Below are positions 1 to 11,106 of a stretch of 64,000 bases of DNA, in pieces. The DNA is from Pararhizobium antarcticum. GTDB lineage: Bacteria > Pseudomonadota > Alphaproteobacteria > Rhizobiales > Rhizobiaceae. Under the pieces are notes generated by a model. That model saw only the letters and a program-made list of their open reading frames with translations. It did not search any database and was not told the origin of the DNA. The position numbers and the translations under genes are program-made. Positions within the stretch are counted from its first letter, which is position 1; every line of letters begins with the position of its first letter. The DNA lies in NCBI RefSeq assembly GCF_001885585.1, contig NZ_LSRP01000035.1, positions 59,854 to 123,853 on the forward strand, written 5' to 3'.

Positions 1-866
1 TCGGCGTCATCGGCGAGCCGGGCGAGCTTCGTTACGATTACGACTATCTCGGCGCCGGAACCGATTCGCTGGCCGAGCTGGTCGCGGGCAGGGGCAAGTT
101 CCTGGATGTCCTGATGAATGCGAAACGTCCGATGATCATCATCGGCCAGGGCGCGATCTCCGGTGGCAACGGTGCATCCGTGCTCGCGGCTGCTGCCAAG
201 CTTGCCGGTGCTGTGAGTGCCGTGACGGAAGACTTTAACGGCTTTGCCGTGTTGCACACGGCCGCAAGCCGCGTCGGCGGTCTCGACCTCGGTTTTGTAC
301 CGGGCGAGGGCGGCAAGACGGCGGCAGAAATGCTGACCGCAACGGATGTTCTGTTCCTGCTGGGCGCCGACGAGATGGATTTCTCCGGCAGGATCGCCGG
401 CTTCACCGTCTATATCGGCTCGCATGGCGACGAGGGTGCCCATGGCGCCGACGTCATTCTGCCGGGTGCGGCCTATACCGAAAAATCCGGAACCTGGGTC
501 AACACCGAGGGTCGGGTTCAGATGGGCAACCGTGCCGGCTTTGCGCCGGGCGATGCGCGCGAAGACTGGGCCATCCTGCGGGCGCTGTCCGATGTGCTGG
601 GCAAGAAGCTGCCATTTGATTCGCTCGCGGACTTGCGCCGGAAAATGTATGCGGACTATCCGCATTTCGCCGATATCGACGGTATCCTTATGGGCGAAAG
701 CGGTGAAATTGCCGCACTTGCGCAAAAAGCCGGTGAGATGACGAAATCGGCGTTTGCGTCTCCGGTCAAAGACTTCTATTTGACGAACCCGATAGCACGC
801 GCCTCTGCCGTCATGGCCGAATGCTCGGCTTTGGCACGCAACAATTTCAAAGCTGCGGCGGAATGA
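1..866 (+). CDS. nuoG: NADH-quinone oxidoreductase subunit G, 3' part
   Basis: This is the C-terminal part of the large peripheral-arm subunit of proton-pumping complex I, cut by the left window edge; the first whole codon is at base 3 and 287 residues are visible. The segment AAYTEKSGTWVNTEGR is the molybdopterin-oxidoreductase fold signature that NuoG keeps although complex I has no molybdenum. The last 30 residues (DFYLTNPIARASAVMAEC) match the short NuoG C-terminal domain. The iron-sulfur binding N-terminal half lies outside the window. nuoH begins 20 bases downstream on the same strand, so this is part of the nuo operon. Confidence 0.93.
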   Translation, partial: GVIGEPGELRYDYDYLGAGTDSLAELVAGRGKFLDVLMNAKRPMIIIGQGAISGGNGASVLAAAAKLAGAVSAVTEDFNGFAVLHTAASRVGGLDLGFVPGEGGKTAAEMLTATDVLFLLGADEMDFSGRIAGFTVYIGSHGDEGAHGADVILPGAAYTEKSGTWVNTEGRVQMGNRAGFAPGDAREDWAILRALSDVLGKKLPFDSLADLRRKMYADYPHFADIDGILMGESGEIAALAQKAGEMTKSAFASPVKDFYLTNPIARASAVMAECSALARNNFKAAAE

Positions 867-886
867 GCGCGAGGGAATAAGACACA

Positions 887-1930
887 ATGGACGCCTTCAT
901 TTCGACCTATGTCTGGCCAGCGGCCATCATGATCGGCCAGTCGCTTCTGCTTCTGGTCGCGCTCCTGATTTTCATAGCCTTCTTCCTGCTGGCAGACCGC
1001 AAGATCTGGGCAGCAGTCCAGTTGCGTCGCGGACCCAACGTCGTTGGTCCGTTCGGCCTGTTCCAGTCCTTTGCCGACCTCCTGAAGTTCGTCTTCAAGG
1101 AACCGGTCATTCCGGCCGGTGCAAACAAGGCCATCTTCCTTCTGGCGCCGCTCGTTTCGGTGACGCTGGCGCTTGCGACATGGGCCGTCATTCCGCTCAA
1201 CAATGGCTGGATGATTGCCAACATCAACGTCGGCATCCTCTACGTGTTTGCGATATCTTCACTCGAAGTCTACGGCATCATCATGGCCGGCTGGGCGTCG
1301 AACTCGAAATACCCGTTTCTCGGGGCGCTTCGTTCGGCGGCGCAGATGGTGTCCTACGAAGTCTCGATCGGCTTCGTCATCGTCACCGTGCTGCTTTGCG
1401 TGGGATCCCTGAACCTCAGCGATATCGTCATTGCGCAGCAGGATGGTCTGGGAACGCGTCTTGGCCTGCCACCGTCCTTCCTCGACTGGCACTGGATTTC
1501 GCTGTTTCCGATGTTCATCATCTTCTTCATCTCGGCGCTGGCTGAGACCAACCGTCCGCCGTTCGATCTGCCCGAGGCCGAATCCGAACTGGTTGCCGGC
1601 TACATGGTCGAATACAGCTCGGCGCCATACATGATGCTGATGCTGGGTGAATATGCGGCGATCGTTCTGATGTGCTCGCTGACGACCATCCTGTTCATGG
1701 GGGGCTGGCTGCCGCCTGTGGATGTCTGGTTCCTCAACTGGGTTCCGGGGATCATCTGGTTCCTGCTCAAGGCATCCTTCGTGTTCTTCATGTTCGCCAT
1801 GGTCAAGGCCTTCGTTCCGCGCTACCGCTACGACCAGTTGATGCGTCTCGGCTGGAAGGTCTTCCTGCCCCTGTCGCTCGCCATGGTCGTGATCGTCGCC
1901 TTCACGCTGAAGCTGATGGGATGGGCATGA
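887..1930 (+). CDS. nuoH: NADH-quinone oxidoreductase subunit H
   Basis: NuoH is the membrane subunit that joins the peripheral arm to the membrane arm of complex I and forms much of the quinone channel. The 347-residue product has the usual length and many hydrophobic helices. Family hallmarks are [21 protein letters not shown] near residues 46-66, and [20 protein letters not shown] near residues 220-240, the acidic loop lining the quinone cavity. The ATG at 887 follows nuoG by 20 bases and is the natural start. It is embedded between nuoG and nuoI. Confidence 0.97.
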   Translation: MDAFISTYVWPAAIMIGQSLLLLVALLIFIAFFLLADRKIWAAVQLRRGPNVVGPFGLFQSFADLLKFVFKEPVIPAGANKAIFLLAPLVSVTLALATWAVIPLNNGWMIANINVGILYVFAISSLEVYGIIMAGWASNSKYPFLGALRSAAQMVSYEVSIGFVIVTVLLCVGSLNLSDIVIAQQDGLGTRLGLPPSFLDWHWISLFPMFIIFFISALAETNRPPFDLPEAESELVAGYMVEYSSAPYMMLMLGEYAAIVLMCSLTTILFMGGWLPPVDVWFLNWVPGIIWFLLKASFVFFMFAMVKAFVPRYRYDQLMRLGWKVFLPLSLAMVVIVAFTLKLMGWA

Positions 1931-1994
1931 TGTCTATGCATAGTTCAAAGGGTTTTGCCGGCTTCTCCCAGGCTGGCTTGGTTGGAGGTCGATG

Positions 1995-2486
1995 ATGGCA
2001 AGTCTGTCACAAGCCGTCGGTTCGCTGTTCCTCAAGGAATTCGTTGGCGCTTTCTTTCTGTCGATGCGCTACTTTTTCGCACCGAAGGCAACGCTAAACT
2101 ATCCGTTCGAAAAAGGCCCGGTCAGCCCGCGTTTCCGCGGCGAACACGCGCTGCGCCGCTATCCGAACGGCGAAGAGCGCTGCATCGCCTGCAAGCTGTG
2201 TGAGGCGATCTGTCCCGCCCAGGCGATCACCATCGAAGCCGGTCCGCGCCGCAATGATGGCACTCGCCGCACCGTCCGTTACGATATCGACATGGTGAAG
2301 TGCATCTATTGCGGCTTCTGCCAGGAAGCCTGCCCGGTCGATGCGATCGTCGAAGGCCCGAACTTCGAATTTGCGACCGAGACGCGCGAAGAACTCTACT
2401 ACGACAAGGACCGGCTGCTGGCGAATGGCGACCGTTGGGAGCGCGAACTCGCCCGCAACATCGGTATTGACTCGCCGTACCGGTAG
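1995..2486 (+). CDS. nuoI: NADH-quinone oxidoreductase subunit I
   Basis: NuoI is the ferredoxin-like subunit that carries two [4Fe-4S] clusters and passes electrons toward the quinone-reducing end of complex I. Two CxxCxxCxxxCP motifs are visible: [12 protein letters not shown] with cysteines at about 63, 66, 69 and 73, and [12 protein letters not shown] at about 103, 106, 109 and 113. Two ATGs are adjacent at 1992 and 1995; a GGAGG at 1984-1988 is better spaced for the second, giving 163 residues, the usual rhizobial length. It lies 64 bases after nuoH and 147 bases before nuoJ. Confidence 0.96.
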   Translation: MASLSQAVGSLFLKEFVGAFFLSMRYFFAPKATLNYPFEKGPVSPRFRGEHALRRYPNGEERCIACKLCEAICPAQAITIEAGPRRNDGTRRTVRYDIDMVKCIYCGFCQEACPVDAIVEGPNFEFATETREELYYDKDRLLANGDRWERELARNIGIDSPYR

Positions 2487-2633
2487 GTCGCGGAAACAGG
2501 TTGCACCGGGTCGCCTGAAATGGGCGGCGGGTGCGGAACAGATTTGGGGCGAGGGCCGGACAGTGTCCGGTGCGCCAGTGGGGAAGGTGGCCGCCCGGCC
2601 ATCGGATCCGGGGAAGACAAAAAGGCACCGATC

Positions 2634-3248
2634 ATGGGTCTGCAGGCTCTTTTTTTCTATCTTTTCGCCTTCGTCGCCGTGGCGTCGGCCTTCATGGTCA
2701 TTTCGGCCAGGAACCCGGTTTATTCCGTGCTGTTCCTGATCCTGACATTCTTCAACGCCGCAGGCCTCTTCCTGCTGACCGGTGCTGAATTCCTGGCGAT
2801 GATCCTGCTGGTCGTCTATGTCGGCGCGGTGGCGGTGCTCTTCCTCTTCGTCGTGATGATGCTCGACATCGATTTCGCCGAGCTTCGGTCCGGCGCGCTC
2901 GAATATGCGCCGGTGGGCGCGCTGATCGGCCTCATCCTGGCCGCCGAACTGATCATCGTTGTCGCCGGCAGCACGTTTTCGCCGGAGATTGCCAAGACTA
3001 TCTCGATGCCGATCCCGGCGCTTGCGGATCGCACCAACACCGCGGCGCTCGGCGACGTGCTCTACACGCATTACATCTACTACTTCCAGATTGCCGGCCT
3101 TGTGCTTCTGGTCGCCATGATCGGCGCCATCGTTCTGACGCTGCGTCACCGCGACAACATCAAGCGCCAGGATATTTCCAAACAGGTTGCCCGCACGCCC
3201 GCGACCGCCGTCGAGGTGGTCAAGGTCAAGTCGGGGCAGGGCTTATAG
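2634..3248 (+). CDS. nuoJ: NADH-quinone oxidoreductase subunit J
   Basis: NuoJ is a small membrane subunit of complex I next to NuoK. The 204-residue product has about five hydrophobic helices; [20 protein letters not shown] near residues 50-70 contains the conserved third helix with a pi-bulge in known structures. The frame is open further upstream, but the proteins of this family begin at [13 protein letters not shown], so I chose the ATG at 2634. The 147 bases before it are unusually long for this operon and hold a short palindrome (CCGGACA/TGTCCGG, 2556-2570) with no evident function. Confidence 0.95.
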   Translation: MGLQALFFYLFAFVAVASAFMVISARNPVYSVLFLILTFFNAAGLFLLTGAEFLAMILLVVYVGAVAVLFLFVVMMLDIDFAELRSGALEYAPVGALIGLILAAELIIVVAGSTFSPEIAKTISMPIPALADRTNTAALGDVLYTHYIYYFQIAGLVLLVAMIGAIVLTLRHRDNIKRQDISKQVARTPATAVEVVKVKSGQGL

Positions 3249-3276
3249 ACGGACGCGAGGTCAAGGAACAAACATC

Positions 3277-3585
3277 ATGGAAATCGGTATTTCCCACTAT
3301 CTGACCGTCAGCGCCATCCTCTTCACGCTCGGCGTCTTCGGCATCTTCCTGAACCGCAAGAACGTCATCGTCATCCTGATGTCGGTGGAACTCATCCTGC
3401 TTGCGGTGAACATCAACATGGTGGCGTTCTCGGCCTTCCTGAACGACATCACCGGACAGGTTTTCGCGCTGTTCATCCTGACCGTCGCAGCCGCCGAAGC
3501 GGCCATCGGTCTTGCAATTCTCGTCGTCTTCTATCGCAACCGCGGCTCGATCGCCGTGGAAGACGTCAACATGATGAAGGGCTGA
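3277..3585 (+). CDS. nuoK: NADH-quinone oxidoreductase subunit K
   Basis: NuoK is a three-helix membrane subunit of complex I that contributes to proton translocation. The 102-residue product starts [19 protein letters not shown] and contains two buried glutamates in hydrophobic context, in [13 protein letters not shown] and [13 protein letters not shown], which are the conserved proton-path residues of the family. The start at 3277 lies 28 bases after nuoJ; an open frame upstream is not used. It is 7 bases ahead of nuoL. Confidence 0.96.
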   Translation: MEIGISHYLTVSAILFTLGVFGIFLNRKNVIVILMSVELILLAVNINMVAFSAFLNDITGQVFALFILTVAAAEAAIGLAILVVFYRNRGSIAVEDVNMMKG

Positions 3586-3592
3586 GGGCTCC

Positions 3593-5590
3593 ATGGATAC
3601 GATTATCAAGGCTGTCGTCTTTCTGCCGCTGATCGGCTTCCTGATCGCCGGCCTGTTCGGAACGTCGATCGGCGCCAAGGCCTCGGAATACGTCACCACC
3701 GGCTTCATGATCATTGTCGCGATCCTGTCCTGGATCGTCTTCTTCGATGTCGCGATCGGCGAGACAGAGATGATCAAGGTCTCGGTCATGCGCTGGGTCC
3801 AGTCGGGCAGTTTCGACACAGAATGGGCGTTCCGCGTCGATACGCTGACGGCCGTCATGTTTGTCGTCGTCAACTCCGTGTCCTGCCTGGTGCACATCTA
3901 TTCGATCGGCTATATGCACCATGATCCGCATCGCCCGCGGTTCTTTGCCTATCTCTCGCTGTTTACCTTCGCCATGCTGATGCTGGTGACGTCCGACAAC
4001 CTGTTGCAGATGTTCTTCGGCTGGGAAGGCGTCGGTCTGGCGTCCTATCTCCTGATCGGCTTCTGGTACAAGAAGCCGGCTGCTTCGGCTGCGGCGATGA
4101 AGGCGTTCATCGTCAACCGCGTCGGCGACTTCGGCTTCGCGCTTGGCATATTCGGCGTCTTCGTGCTGTTCGGCTCGGTCAGCTTCGAGACGATCTTTGC
4201 TGCGGCATCCACCTATCTGCCGGCCGAAGGTGCCGCTGAAGGCGGCGAGGCCGTGATCAATCTCTTCGGCCTGCATCTCGACAAGGCCGGCGCCATCACC
4301 GGCATCTGCCTGCTCCTGTTCATGGGTGCCATGGGCAAGTCGGCGCAGTTCCTGCTGCACACCTGGCTGCCGGACGCCATGGAAGGCCCGACACCGGTGT
4401 CGGCGCTGATCCATGCCGCAACCATGGTCACCGCCGGTGTCTTCCTCGTCGCCCGCATGTCGCCGCTGTTCGAACTGTCGCCGACGGCACTCCTTGTCGT
4501 CACCATCATCGGCGCGATCACCGCCTTTTTTGCAGCAACCGTCGGCCTAGTGCAGAATGACATCAAGCGCGTCATCGCCTACTCGACCTGCTCGCAGCTC
4601 GGCTACATGTTCGTGGCGCTTGGCGTCGGTGCCTATGGCGCGGCCATCTTCCACCTGTTCACGCACGCCTTCTTCAAGGCACTGTTGTTCCTGTGCGCCG
4701 GCTCGGTCATCCATGCCGTCGATGGCGAACAGGACATGCGCCACATGGGCGGCCTGCGCAAACACATCAAGCTGACCTATGCGATGATGATGATCGGCAC
4801 GCTGGCGATTACCGGTGTCGGCATTCCCTTCTCGGGGATCGGTCTTGCCGGCTTCATCTCCAAGGACATCATCATCGAGGCAACCTATGCCGCGCATTCG
4901 CCGGTTTCGGGTTTTGCCTTCGCCCTGCTGGTGATTGCCGCCTGCTTCACCAGCTTCTATTCCTGGCGGCTGATCTTCATGACCTTCTACGGCAAGCCGC
5001 GCGCGAGCCACGAGGTGATGCACCATGTGCATGAATCTCCGATGGTCATGCTGGTCCCGCTGTTCATTCTTGGCGTCGGCGCTGTTTTCGCCGGTGTGGC
5101 ATTTGCGGGCAATTTCTACGGTCACCATTATGCCGAATTCTGGCAGGGTGCCCTATTCACATCGGCTGAAAACGAGGTGCTGGAAAACTTCCACCATGTT
5201 CCGGCGCTGGTGGCCCTGAGCCCGTTCATCGCCATGATCCTTGGCTTCGTCACGGCCTGGTACATGTATATCCGTTCTCCGGAGACGCCGAAATACCTAG
5301 CCGAGCAGCATCGCGGGCTCTACCAGTTCCTGCTCAACAAGTGGTATTTCGACGAGCTCTATGACTTCCTGTTCGTCCGCCCTGCCAAGCGCATCGGTAC
5401 CTTCCTCTGGAAGGAAGGTGATGGGCGCGTCATCGACGGCTACGGCCCGAACGGCATTGCCGCCCGGGTCATGGACGTCACCGACCGCGTCGTTCGCCTG
5501 CAGACCGGTTACCTTTATCACTATGCGTTCGTGATGCTCATCGGCATCGCCGCGCTCGTCACCTGGATGATGCTCGGGAGTTCCTTCTGA
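3593..5590 (+). CDS. nuoL: NADH-quinone oxidoreductase subunit L
   Basis: NuoL is the distal antiporter-like proton pump of complex I and carries the long lateral helix along the membrane arm. The 665-residue product has the expected size. Recognisable segments are [16 protein letters not shown] (about residues 142-158), [20 protein letters not shown] (about 255-275) and [13 protein letters not shown] (about 327), all typical of the Mrp/NuoL family. The stop codon TGA overlaps the nuoM ATG by one base, pointing to coupled translation. Confidence 0.97.
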   Translation: MDTIIKAVVFLPLIGFLIAGLFGTSIGAKASEYVTTGFMIIVAILSWIVFFDVAIGETEMIKVSVMRWVQSGSFDTEWAFRVDTLTAVMFVVVNSVSCLVHIYSIGYMHHDPHRPRFFAYLSLFTFAMLMLVTSDNLLQMFFGWEGVGLASYLLIGFWYKKPAASAAAMKAFIVNRVGDFGFALGIFGVFVLFGSVSFETIFAAASTYLPAEGAAEGGEAVINLFGLHLDKAGAITGICLLLFMGAMGKSAQFLLHTWLPDAMEGPTPVSALIHAATMVTAGVFLVARMSPLFELSPTALLVVTIIGAITAFFAATVGLVQNDIKRVIAYSTCSQLGYMFVALGVGAYGAAIFHLFTHAFFKALLFLCAGSVIHAVDGEQDMRHMGGLRKHIKLTYAMMMIGTLAITGVGIPFSGIGLAGFISKDIIIEATYAAHSPVSGFAFALLVIAACFTSFYSWRLIFMTFYGKPRASHEVMHHVHESPMVMLVPLFILGVGAVFAGVAFAGNFYGHHYAEFWQGALFTSAENEVLENFHHVPALVALSPFIAMILGFVTAWYMYIRSPETPKYLAEQHRGLYQFLLNKWYFDELYDFLFVRPAKRIGTFLWKEGDGRVIDGYGPNGIAARVMDVTDRVVRLQTGYLYHYAFVMLIGIAALVTWMMLGSSF

Positions 5591-7101
5591 TGACCGATTG
5601 GCCCATTCTCTCCGCGGTCACCTTCCTGCCGCTGGTTGGCATCGTGCTGCTGCTCCTGACCAACGAGAACAGTGCTGCCGGCCGCCGCAATGTCCTCGGC
5701 ATCTCGCTGGTGACGACGCTTGTGGTGTTCGTCCTGTCGCTGATCGTCTGGTGGAAGTTCGATGCCGCCAATCCGGGCTTCCAGATGGTGGAGAAACACG
5801 CCTGGCTCGGCACCGGCATATCCTACCACCTCGGCATTGACGGCATTTCGATGCTGTTCGTGGTGCTCTCGGCTTTCCTGATGCCCTTCTGCGTCGTCGC
5901 GAGCTGGCTGACCATCGAGAAGCGCCTGAAGGCCTACATGATCGCCTTCCTCATGCTGGAAGTGTTCATGATCGGCGTCTTCGTTTCGCTCGACATCGTG
6001 CTGTTCTACGTGTTCTTCGAGGCCGGCCTTATCCCGATGTTCATCATCATCGGTGTCTGGGGCGGCAAGGATCGGGTCTATGCCTCTTACAAGTTCTTCC
6101 TCTACACGCTGCTTGGCTCGGTTCTGATGCTGCTGGCCATCATGGCCATGTACTGGCAGGCCGGCACGACCGATATCGCCCAGCTGCTGGCCTATGACTT
6201 CCCGGCCCAGATGCAGACCTGGCTATGGCTGGCCTTCTTTGCCTCGTTTGCGGTGAAGATGCCGATGTGGCCTGTTCATACCTGGTTGCCGGATGCGCAC
6301 GTGCAGGCGCCGACGGCCGGTTCCGTCATCCTGGCAGGCGTGCTTCTGAAGCTGGGCGGCTACGGCTTCCTGCGCTTCTCTCTGCCGATGTTCCCGCTGG
6401 CGTCTGACTACTTTGCGCCGTTCGTGTTCACGCTGTCGGTTATAGCGATCATCTACACCTCGCTGGTGGCGCTGATGCAGTCGGACATCAAGAAGCTGAT
6501 TGCCTATTCGTCGGTTGCCCATATGGGCTATGTGACGATGGGTATCTTCGCTGCCAATGTGCAGGGCGTCCAGGGCGCGATCTACCAGATGCTGTCGCAT
6601 GGCATTGTCTCCGGCGCGCTGTTCCTCTGCGTCGGCGTCGTCTATGACCGCACCCACACCCGCGAAATCAGCGCCTATGGCGGCCTCGTCAGCAACATGC
6701 CGAAATATGCGGTCGTGTTCCTGATCCTGACCATGGCCAATGTCGGCCTGCCGGGCACATCCGGCTTCGTCGGCGAAATCACGACGCTGCTCGGTGCCTT
6801 CCAGGCCAATACCTGGGTCGCGTTCTTCGCTACGACAGGCGTCATTCTTTCGGCCTGCTATGCGCTCTGGCTCTATCGCCGGGTGATCTTCGGCACGCTC
6901 GACAAGGAAAACCTGAAGTCGCTGCTTGATCTTTCGGGCCGTGAAAAGGTGCTTCTCTACCCGCTGGTCGCGCTGACCATCTTCTTCGGTGTCTATCCCG
7001 CGCCGGTGTTCGATGCGACCGCCGCATCGGTGGATGCGCTGGTAAACAATTACTCCGCAGCTGTGCAGGCGGCGCATGACGTTGCGCTTTCGGTGAAATG
7101 A
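5590..7101 (+). CDS. nuoM: NADH-quinone oxidoreductase subunit M
   Basis: NuoM is the second antiporter-like proton-pumping subunit of complex I. The 503-residue protein shows the family segments [18 protein letters not shown] (about residues 140-158), [20 protein letters not shown] (about 233-252) and [13 protein letters not shown] (about 300). Its ATG overlaps the nuoL stop by one base, and nuoN follows after a short gap, so all three pumps are translated from one message. Confidence 0.97.
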   Translation: MTDWPILSAVTFLPLVGIVLLLLTNENSAAGRRNVLGISLVTTLVVFVLSLIVWWKFDAANPGFQMVEKHAWLGTGISYHLGIDGISMLFVVLSAFLMPFCVVASWLTIEKRLKAYMIAFLMLEVFMIGVFVSLDIVLFYVFFEAGLIPMFIIIGVWGGKDRVYASYKFFLYTLLGSVLMLLAIMAMYWQAGTTDIAQLLAYDFPAQMQTWLWLAFFASFAVKMPMWPVHTWLPDAHVQAPTAGSVILAGVLLKLGGYGFLRFSLPMFPLASDYFAPFVFTLSVIAIIYTSLVALMQSDIKKLIAYSSVAHMGYVTMGIFAANVQGVQGAIYQMLSHGIVSGALFLCVGVVYDRTHTREISAYGGLVSNMPKYAVVFLILTMANVGLPGTSGFVGEITTLLGAFQANTWVAFFATTGVILSACYALWLYRRVIFGTLDKENLKSLLDLSGREKVLLYPLVALTIFFGVYPAPVFDATAASVDALVNNYSAAVQAAHDVALSVK

Positions 7102-7119
7102 CGACAGGATCCTTTGGAC

Positions 7120-8562
7120 ATGACCGCTGAAACAATCCTTGCAAGCCTGCATCTTTCGACACCGGAACTGATCCTTGCGGTCGGTGCGCTGGCGCTTTTG
7201 ATGATCGGGGTGTTTGCCGGCGAAAAATCGTCCGGCATGGTCACGGGTCTGGCCGTCGGTGTGCTTGTCGTCGCCGGCGCCTGGCTGGTGCTGATGACCG
7301 GTGACGGCGTTGCCTATAACGGCGCCTTCATGTCGGACCCCTTCGCGCGCTTCATGAAGGGGCTGGCCCTGATCGGGTCGGTCGTGGCGCTGGTCATGTC
7401 GGCGGGGCAGGCCCGCTCGGCCGGTATCGATCGTTTTGAATATCCGGTGCTGATCGTGCTTTCGACGCTCGGCATGTTGCTGATGATTTCGGCCAACGAC
7501 CTGATGTCGCTTTATATTGCGCTCGAACTGCAGTCGCTGGCGCTCTACGTTGTTGCCGCGATGAACCGCGACAACCTGCGCTCGACGGAAGCCGGCCTGA
7601 AATACTTCGTCCTCGGGGCGCTGTCGTCTGGCATGCTGCTCTACGGCATGTCGCTGGTCTACGGTTTTACCGGCCACACCGGCTTCCAGGAGATCGCCAC
7701 GGCTCTGACAGCGGACGGTCGTTCGCTCGGTCTCGTCTTCGGCCTCGTCTTCATTCTGGCCGGCATCGCCTTCAAGATTTCCGCCGTGCCGTTCCACATG
7801 TGGACGCCCGACGTCTACGAGGGCGCGCCGACGCCGGTGACCGCCTTCTTTGCGGCGGCCCCCAAGGTCGCGGCCATGGCCATGCTTGTGCGTATTGTCA
7901 TTACCGCCTTCGAGCCGATCATCAACGACTGGCAGCAGATCATCGTCTTCATCGCGATTGCGTCCATGTTGCTCGGTTCGTTCGCGGCCATCGGCCAGAA
8001 CAACATCAAGCGCCTGATGGCCTACTCGTCGATCGGCCACATGGGCTACGCTCTTGTCGGCCTCGCGGCAGGCTCGATCGCCGGTGTGCGCGGCGTCGTC
8101 CTGTACATGCTGATCTATATGGTCATGACGCTCGGCACCTTTGCCTGCATCATGGCGATGCGTCGCAAGGAAGGCGCCCAGGTCGAAGAGGTGAATGATC
8201 TTGCCGGCCTGTCGCAGACCAATCCCTTCATGGCGACCGTCTTGACGATCCTGATGTTCTCGCTGGCCGGCATTCCGCCGCTCGCCGGGTTCTTCGCCAA
8301 GTATTTTGTCTTCATCGCCGCCATCGAGGCTGATCTCTATGCGCTGTCGATCATCGGCGTTTTGGCTTCGGTCGTGGGTGCCTATTATTACCTGCGGGTC
8401 ATCAAGCTGATGTGGTTCGATGAACCCAAGGGTGAATTTGCCCGTCCGGCTGGCGAACTGCGGCTGGTCTATGGCCTGTCCGGTCTCTTCGTTCTCGGCT
8501 ATGTTCTGATCGGCGGACCGATCGGAACGGCTGCGGAAGTTGCAGCCCGGACGTTCTTTTGA
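7120..8562 (+). CDS. nuoN: NADH-quinone oxidoreductase subunit N
   Basis: NuoN is the third antiporter-like membrane subunit of complex I. The protein is 480 residues from the ATG at 7120; a TTG six bases upstream is in frame but too close to the AGGA at 7106-7109. Family segments include [39 protein letters not shown] and [19 protein letters not shown]. It closes the nuo operon proper, but its stop codon overlaps the TTG start of birA by three bases, so the message probably continues. Confidence 0.96.
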   Translation: MTAETILASLHLSTPELILAVGALALLMIGVFAGEKSSGMVTGLAVGVLVVAGAWLVLMTGDGVAYNGAFMSDPFARFMKGLALIGSVVALVMSAGQARSAGIDRFEYPVLIVLSTLGMLLMISANDLMSLYIALELQSLALYVVAAMNRDNLRSTEAGLKYFVLGALSSGMLLYGMSLVYGFTGHTGFQEIATALTADGRSLGLVFGLVFILAGIAFKISAVPFHMWTPDVYEGAPTPVTAFFAAAPKVAAMAMLVRIVITAFEPIINDWQQIIVFIAIASMLLGSFAAIGQNNIKRLMAYSSIGHMGYALVGLAAGSIAGVRGVVLYMLIYMVMTLGTFACIMAMRRKEGAQVEEVNDLAGLSQTNPFMATVLTILMFSLAGIPPLAGFFAKYFVFIAAIEADLYALSIIGVLASVVGAYYYLRVIKLMWFDEPKGEFARPAGELRLVYGLSGLFVLGYVLIGGPIGTAAEVAARTFF

Positions 8563-9326
8563 CCGGCCACGCCTTTACCGGGCGTCTTAAGCTTGAGGAT
8601 TTCCGGCATACGGCCCTTGGCGATACCGGATCCACCAATACGGAGGGCCTGATCCGCGCCCGGGCCGGTGATCCCGGGCTTCACTGGATCACGGCTGCGC
8701 GCCAGACGGAGGGGCGCGGCCGCCGCGGTCGCCCCTGGGTCTCCGAGCCTGGCAATCTCTATGCCTCGCTTCTGTTGATCGACCCGGCACCGATGGAGCG
8801 TTTGCATTCCCTGCCGCTTGCGGTGGCCGTGGCCGTGCAACGGGCGATTCAGAGCGTCATGCCGCCGGGCGCCGATCCGGTGACCGTGAAGTGGCCGAAT
8901 GATATTCTGATTGCGGGCAAGAAGACCTGCGGTATCCTGCTCGAAGGCGAGGGGTTGCCAGGCGGCCATCATGCGCTGGTCATCGGCTGCGGCATTAATG
9001 TCGCTTTTGCCCCCGACCACGGGCTCTATCCGGTCACGAGCCTGCATGCGGAAGGGGCGACCGTATCGCCGGACGAATTGTTTGCCCACCTGTTCCAGAC
9101 CATGGCCGAGGCGCTGGATCTTTGGGACGGGGGCAGGGGAATTGCAGCGATCATCGCCGAATGGCGGTCGGTTGCGCGTGGAATTGGTGAGAAGATTACT
9201 GTCAATCTGCCGGATCGCTCCCTGTCGGGACGCTTTGCGGGGATTGATGAAGACGGCCGCCTGTTGCTCGACCTAGGGTCGGGCACGATGCAGCATATTG
9301 CTGCGGGCGATGTATTTTTCGGATGA
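8559..9326 (+). CDS. birA: Biotin--[acetyl-CoA-carboxylase] ligase
   Basis: This enzyme activates biotin with ATP and attaches it to the AccB lysine; accB lies in the same window at 55.5-55.9 kb. The 255-residue product has the catalytic BPL/LPL core: [21 protein letters not shown] (about residues 49-68), with the glycine/arginine-rich biotinyl-AMP loop, and [20 protein letters not shown] (about 110-129), plus a C-terminal domain. There is no N-terminal winged helix, so it should be an enzyme only and not a repressor. The start is TTG, overlapping the nuoN stop in the sequence TTGA. Confidence 0.93.
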   Translation: MTGHAFTGRLKLEDFRHTALGDTGSTNTEGLIRARAGDPGLHWITAARQTEGRGRRGRPWVSEPGNLYASLLLIDPAPMERLHSLPLAVAVAVQRAIQSVMPPGADPVTVKWPNDILIAGKKTCGILLEGEGLPGGHHALVIGCGINVAFAPDHGLYPVTSLHAEGATVSPDELFAHLFQTMAEALDLWDGGRGIAAIIAEWRSVARGIGEKITVNLPDRSLSGRFAGIDEDGRLLLDLGSGTMQHIAAGDVFFG

Positions 9327-9345
9327 AACAAGGCACAACCCAAGA

Positions 9346-11013
9346 ATGACCAAACCAGAAGAACTTGTCTTTCTCCCACTCGGCGGGGTCGGTGAAATCG
9401 GCATGAACCTTGGCCTCTACGGCTATGGTGCGCCAGGCCACCGCCAGTGGATCATGGTCGATTGCGGCGTGACATTTCCCGGTCCCGATCTGCCGGGCGT
9501 CGACCTGGTTCTGCCCGATATCCGGTTCCTTGCGCAGGAGCGCAAGAACCTCAAGGGCATTATCATCACGCATGCGCATGAAGACCACTATGGCGCGCTG
9601 GCCGATCTCTGGCCGGGCCTGAACGTCCCGGTCTATGCCTCGCCGTTTACGGCCGGCATGCTCGAGGCCAAGCGATCCTATGAGCGCTCGCGCGCCGAAG
9701 TGCCGATCACGATCTTCAAGGAAGGCGATCGCATCAATATCGGTCCCTTCGAGATCGAGGCCATCGGTGTCAACCACTCGATCCCCGAACCGATGTCGCT
9801 GGTGATCCGGACGCCGCTTGGCAATTTGATCCACACCGGTGACTGGAAAATCGATCATGCACCGTCTCTCGGACCGTTCACCGATGAGGCACGCTTCCGT
9901 GCTGTCGGCGACGAGGGCGTTCTGGCGCTGATGTGCGACAGCACGAATGCGATGCGCGATGGCGTCTCGCCGTCCGAGGACGAGGTTTCCAAAAGCCTGA
10001 CGAAGATCATCCAGGATGCCAAAGGCCGTGTCGCAATCACGACCTTCTCATCCAATGTCGGCCGCATTCGTTCGATCGCCAAGGCCGCCTCGGCCGCCGG
10101 TCGTGAAGTGCTTTTGCTCGGCAGTTCGATGAAGCGCGTCTGCAACGTGGCGCGTGACGTCGGCCTGATGGAAGGTCTCGATCCCTTCATCGCCGAGGAT
10201 GAGTTCGGTTATATCCCGCGCGACAAGGTGGTGGTTATCCTCACCGGCAGCCAGGGCGAATCGCGTGCGGCGCTCGCCAAGATCGCCCGCGACGAAATGC
10301 GCAACGTGGCCTTTTCGGCCGGCGATACCGTGGTGTTTTCGTCGCGCGCCATTCCCGGAAACGAGAAGGCGATCAACGACATCAAGAACGGCCTCGTCGA
10401 GCAGGGCATCCACATCATCACTGACAACGAGGCACTCGTGCATGTGTCCGGCCATCCGCGCCGCAACGAGTTGCAGCAGATGTACGAATGGACGCGGCCA
10501 CAGATCCTCGTGCCCGTGCATGGCGAGGCCGCGCATCTGGTCGCGCAGGGCGAACTTGGCCTGCAGTCGGGCATCAAGACTGTGCCGCGCGTCCGCAATG
10601 GCGACATCCTGCGTCTGGCGCCCGGTCCGGCTACGGTGATCGGTACAGCCGAGCATGGCCGCATCTTCAAGGACGGCAGCCTGATCGGCGATTTCGAGGA
10701 AATGGGCATCGGCGATCGCCGCAAGCTCTCCTTTGCGGGCCATGTCTCGGTTAATGTCGTGCTCGACAGCCGTCTCGACTTTCTCTCGGATCCGATCGTC
10801 GTGCCGATCGGCCTGCCGGAGTTCGACGATGAGGGCGAGGATATGAACGACACGCTCTATGACGCGGTCCTTGGTGCCGTCGAAAGCATCCCGCGCGCCA
10901 AGCGCAAGGATCTGGCTCTCGTGCAGGAGGCCGTGCGCCGCGCGGTCCGCGGTACGGCCAACGAAGTCTGGGGCAAGAAACCGGTCGTCACGGTTTTCGT
11001 GACCAAGGTCTGA
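9346..11013 (+). CDS. rnj: Ribonuclease J
   Basis: RNase J is a metallo-beta-lactamase/beta-CASP nuclease with 5'-to-3' exonuclease and endonuclease activity on RNA. The 555-residue protein shows the zinc motif HAHEDHYGAL near residue 75, a second metal ligand region in GVNHSIPEPM, IHTGDWKID, and the beta-CASP segment with VHVSGHPRRNEL and PVHGEAAHL. The start at 9346 gives MTKPEELVFLPLGGVGEIGM, the usual N-terminus. It follows birA by 19 bases. Tandem hairpins lie directly after it. An RNase E is also present at 59-62 kb, as is common in rhizobia. Confidence 0.95.
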   Translation: MTKPEELVFLPLGGVGEIGMNLGLYGYGAPGHRQWIMVDCGVTFPGPDLPGVDLVLPDIRFLAQERKNLKGIIITHAHEDHYGALADLWPGLNVPVYASPFTAGMLEAKRSYERSRAEVPITIFKEGDRINIGPFEIEAIGVNHSIPEPMSLVIRTPLGNLIHTGDWKIDHAPSLGPFTDEARFRAVGDEGVLALMCDSTNAMRDGVSPSEDEVSKSLTKIIQDAKGRVAITTFSSNVGRIRSIAKAASAAGREVLLLGSSMKRVCNVARDVGLMEGLDPFIAEDEFGYIPRDKVVVILTGSQGESRAALAKIARDEMRNVAFSAGDTVVFSSRAIPGNEKAINDIKNGLVEQGIHIITDNEALVHVSGHPRRNELQQMYEWTRPQILVPVHGEAAHLVAQGELGLQSGIKTVPRVRNGDILRLAPGPATVIGTAEHGRIFKDGSLIGDFEEMGIGDRRKLSFAGHVSVNVVLDSRLDFLSDPIVVPIGLPEFDDEGEDMNDTLYDAVLGAVESIPRAKRKDLALVQEAVRRAVRGTANEVWGKKPVVTVFVTKV

Positions 11014-11020
11014 GCAAAAG

Positions 11021-11074
11021 CGCCTGCCGCTTTCCACCGGACTGCGGCAGGCGACGCACAGCACTCAGTGCGTC
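11021..11074 (+). other. Two tandem perfect hairpins between rnj and mce
   Basis: Directly after the rnj stop are two back-to-back inverted repeats. The first pairs CGCCTGCCGC (11021-11030) with GCGGCAGGCG (11044-11053), a perfect 10 bp stem with a 13-base loop. The second pairs GACGCAC (11053-11059) with GTGCGTC (11068-11074), a 7 bp stem with an 8-base loop. No U-run follows, so they are not a standard intrinsic terminator. They could protect the rnj 3' end, be a processing site, or weaken read-through into mce. Confidence 0.6.
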
Positions 11075-11106
11075 GGGCGATTTCAGGAACGCGAGGGGGG
11101 ACGACT

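Noticed and set aside
2487..2633. Upstream extension of nuoJ through the 147-base gap
   Set aside because: The frame is open, but the NuoJ family begins at the ATG at 2634 and the extra residues look random.
6223..8040. A 605-codon minus-strand frame opposite nuoM and nuoN
   Set aside because: Low-complexity charged translation, no motif, and it crosses two well-supported genes.
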